Positions 61,646-64,000 of a DNA stretch of 64,000 nucleotides are shown here, in pieces. Positions within the stretch are counted from its first letter, which is position 1. Every line of letters starts with the position of its first letter. Location of the stretch: positions 2,418,001 through 2,482,000 of the forward strand of contig NZ_JAQLOI010000001.1 in the NCBI RefSeq assembly GCF_028204155.1, written 5' to 3'. The notes under the pieces are model-generated. The model was not told the origin of the DNA, made no database searches, and saw only the letters and a list, made by a program, of their open reading frames with translations. The position numbers and the translations under genes are program-made. The DNA is from Vibrio algarum (GTDB lineage: Bacteria > Pseudomonadota > Gammaproteobacteria > Enterobacterales > Vibrionaceae).

Positions 61646-62882
61646 TTACCACACCTCAAACTTAATGTCGCTAGGCAATACACTTAATATAAATTCCAGA
61701 ACACTGACCTTATCATCTACAACAAAAACTTGAACATCCATACCAAGATCAAGCGATAAGGCTAAGAACTCCTCATCAGGTTGAATCGTAACCCTATAGT
61801 AACGTTCGCCTTCATGCCCTTGCTCTTCATAGGTAATAGAGTCTGAGCTTAGGTCGATAATCGTTCCGTCGAAAATTTCATTGAACCCTGGAGAGTTGAT
61901 CTTAAGGCGAACCTTTCTATCAAGACTTAAGAAATGGCGGTAACGCGAATCGAACTTCGCTTCTACCTGTTGAGAAGCCCCTCTTTTTTCAAAACAAACA
62001 GTGGTGTCGCTTCTTGGATAAATGTACCGGGGGATAAACCTTCCGACAATTCCAAAATATTGCCATCTATAGGAGAGCGAATGACCGATTTCACTTTCTT
62101 CTCTTCTAGCAGTTGTTTACTGTATTTGGCCTGAATAATAAGGGGTTTGATTTTATCAATCTGTTCTTCCAACGTTAACAGGCGCTCTGAACGGCGCATC
62201 TGGAAGACCATCAATTTATCATTTAATTTTTTCTTAGCATCAATCGCTGAGATCTGAAAGTCTACTACATCGGTTTTTACATTAGACAGTTCAGATTCTA
62301 CATCGTAGAAACTAACCGTTGCGCCATTACCTCGATGCAGAGCATTTTTCTTTTTCGTTAAGATTTTTTCTTTATTAAGAAGCTCTTTCGCTTTTTTTGT
62401 CTCTCTTGCTCTACCTTAAGAATATATTGCTGCTCTTGTAGATAATCTTCATAGAAACTAAGGATATAAAGTCCACCAGCATTAGCTAAAGGTTCATCAC
62501 CAGAACACTCTTCATTTAGATGCTCTTTGGTAACAGATGCAAAGTTAGACCCCATTAAAAAGCAGCGCTCGTTATAATAGATCTCTAATAGTTTTTTATT
62601 CTGCTCAAGCTCTTCAGTCGTCTGTTGTAAGCGATACTCATCATCTAGGTTTCGATACTTTAAGAGCGGTTGACCTTTTTGCACCGCGTTACCTTGGGCA
62701 ACCATTAACTCCACAATATAACTGCTGATGGGAGCTTTAACCGACACATTACTCTGCTTAATCCCCGTCAGGCCTGTACCAGGTGCAACAACCTCTACCT
62801 CTTTAAGAAGCAGTATATAGATTACGCAAACCATCGTTAGTCCTATCAGTACTAACCTTTTGTTAATCTTCAACGGGTGCAT
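61646..62882 (-). pseudogene. HlyD/SiiD-like type I secretion adaptor with two -1 frameshifts
   Basis: Periplasmic adaptor between ABC exporter and outer-membrane channel. Pieces in three frames join in order: anchor and first lipoyl half (VKAPISSYIVELMVAQGNAV), a long coiled hairpin (TKKAKELLNKEKILTKKKNA onward), second lipoyl half (IRSPIDGNILELSEGLSPG) and C-terminal barrel (VRLKINSPGFNEIFDGTIID, ending FEVW). Adding one A at the runs at 62392-62398 and 61984-61989 restores 412 residues. The ATG at 62882 is preferred over the TTG at 62912. The stop abuts the next start. Because every other part of the locus is intact, sequence error is likelier than true loss. Confidence 0.82.
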
Positions 62883-62913
62883 ATTTCCATAGTAGCGTGG
62901 GAACAAAAACAAC

Positions 62914-64000
62914 TCATAATGCTGGAAGGACCTTCGCAGATTTTAACGTTTCGAGCTCATACAAAGTATCAAATAACTCTAGGTCAATATTTAACAGTGT
63001 TTGTTTTGCACTATTTAGTTTCCCAATACTCTCAACAATATCTTTATATGTCACTTTATCAGTATAGATTTCTTCTTTTTGATTTTCTATTAACCCAGCG
63101 AGTATTTCTATCTGTTCCGCCGTTTTTTGGCGCTTAATAATTTGTTGGTTATAATTGGTTACATTCGTTTTAAATTGGTCCATCGACAACTTGAACTGTT
63201 TATCAAAGCGTAATTTCTCTGCTTCATAGATCTTAAATGAGGAGTTCTGATCGGACTGTAAGCCGTGATTAAATAGATCAAGCTCCAGATTTAATTGAAC
63301 ATAAGATTCATCAGTATCGCCATAGTAATGTTCACCGCTATCCCCATTTGTCATTAGATGGCTCTCGGTAACGATCTCTACGACGAAACGTTCACGAGTT
63401 GAACGCGCGGTGTGGAGTGACGATTTAAGAGTTTTCTGTGTTTTTTGAAGCTCAGCATTATTAGCAATTAGTTCCTCGGCGGTAATATCCCTCACATCCC
63501 TCATTAGTAATGGTTTAATCCTCTTATAATCAATACCTATTTTATCTTCTGCATGCTCTTCGTTTAATCCTAGATCGAGACCGGTTTCTTCCGCTAATTT
63601 TTTAAAATACTGCTCGATATTTGAAACCACCGAATATACTGATTCATCGAATTCAGCAACCGAGAGCTTTGCTTCCATAGCATCACTCTTGGTTGAGACA
63701 CCTTCATTGGTTGAATTAACTTGCTTTAGGTAATAGGTCTCAATTTCGTCCCGAAGCTCATTTGAAGATTTTTCATACTCTCGGGTAAGCTCTATCTTGG
63801 TCAGATAAGTCAGTACCGTGTAATAGACCAAGATTTCTTGGGCCTCTAGGCTGATATTGCCTGCATCAAGAGCCATTTGACTGGCTGCTATTCTATCGGC
63901 AACACCACTACCGTAGAGTTTAGAGTTTGCGTACAGTATTAATTCGTGTGTTTCACCCGAGTCAGGGGTAGGACTTCCCCAGTATTCTGTCGTTTCGGAG
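62914..64000 (-). CDS. TolC/SiiC-like outer-membrane channel (5' partial)
   Basis: Outer-membrane component of the type I system. The reading frame is open to the window edge, so the signal peptide is missing; an internal Met at 63876 is not the start. Long helical stretches (SLEAQEILVYYTVLTYLTKI, then LRFDKQFKLSMDQFKTNVTN) alternate with strand segments (ESYVQLNLELDLFNHGLQSD), the order of a TolC protomer. The stop lies 31 bp before the preferred HlyD start. Identification rests on this pattern and the neighbours. Confidence 0.78.
   Translation of the reverse strand, partial: SETTEYWGSPTPDSGETHELILYANSKLYGSGVADRIAASQMALDAGNISLEAQEILVYYTVLTYLTKIELTREYEKSSNELRDEIETYYLKQVNSTNEGVSTKSDAMEAKLSVAEFDESVYSVVSNIEQYFKKLAEETGLDLGLNEEHAEDKIGIDYKRIKPLLMRDVRDITAEELIANNAELQKTQKTLKSSLHTARSTRERFVVEIVTESHLMTNGDSGEHYYGDTDESYVQLNLELDLFNHGLQSDQNSSFKIYEAEKLRFDKQFKLSMDQFKTNVTNYNQQIIKRQKTAEQIEILAGLIENQKEEIYTDKVTYKDIVESIGKLNSAKQTLLNIDLELFDTLYELETLKSAKVLPAL

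Overview
The window looks like a chromosomal segment of a marine gammaproteobacterium, most probably a Vibrio or close relative. This is inferred from moderate GC, the gene families present (TrhO, PAS chemoreceptor, GGDEF-EAL, LAL regulator, DUF2797) and very acidic Ser/Thr/Asp-rich surface proteins. No rRNA, tRNA or CRISPR array was seen.

Left part (1-6.6 kb): a DctP-DctQ-DctM TRAP transporter followed by an intradiol ring-cleavage dioxygenase of the hydroxyquinol type, probably an uptake-and-cleavage operon for an aromatic compound. On the other strand are a TVP38/DedA-like membrane protein, an unknown anchored protein and a frameshifted trhO. A small MITE-like element fills the next gap.

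6.6-14.4 kb: one minus-strand block reads response regulator, histidine kinase, a PEBP-like secreted protein, a MacA-like adaptor, a split MacB-like ABC transporter and an outer-membrane efflux lipoprotein. Two near-identical palindromes of CusR-box type stand before the regulator gene and before the PEBP/efflux genes, so the two-component system probably controls itself and the exporter.

14.6-25.6 kb: a PAS chemoreceptor and a GGDEF-EAL protein on the plus strand, then a minus-strand cluster of membrane protein, MFS transporter, LAL-type LuxR regulator, outer-membrane barrel and a 76-residue protein, with a divergent NAD(P)-binding protein gene. Two copies of an ATCACCACA palindrome mark this cluster as a likely regulon, and a 16-bp hairpin hides the ribosome binding site of the barrel gene.

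25.6-34.1 kb: single genes and short operons (methyltransferase-HNH fusion, DUF2797, PhzF-NUDIX, orphan betaine-binding protein, SDR, orphan Phd antitoxin), with gaps holding repeats and relics of integrases and a transposase.

34.1-64 kb: a type I secretion locus resembling Salmonella SPI-4 (SiiA-F). It has a TolC-like protein, an HlyD-like adaptor, two small single-span membrane proteins, a MotA/TolQ/ExbB-like channel protein, a 7312-residue adhesin with about 60 Ig-like repeats, and a convergent ABC exporter. The unusual point is that the channel protein carries a C-terminal EAL domain with several altered catalytic motifs. This suggests a proton-driven adhesin exporter or retention machine gated directly by cyclic di-GMP. 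I regard this as the most interesting system in the window.

Four single-base deficits at homopolymers break three otherwise complete genes (trhO, the NAD(P)-binding gene and, twice, the HlyD gene). Their uniform type points to sequence error as the first explanation.
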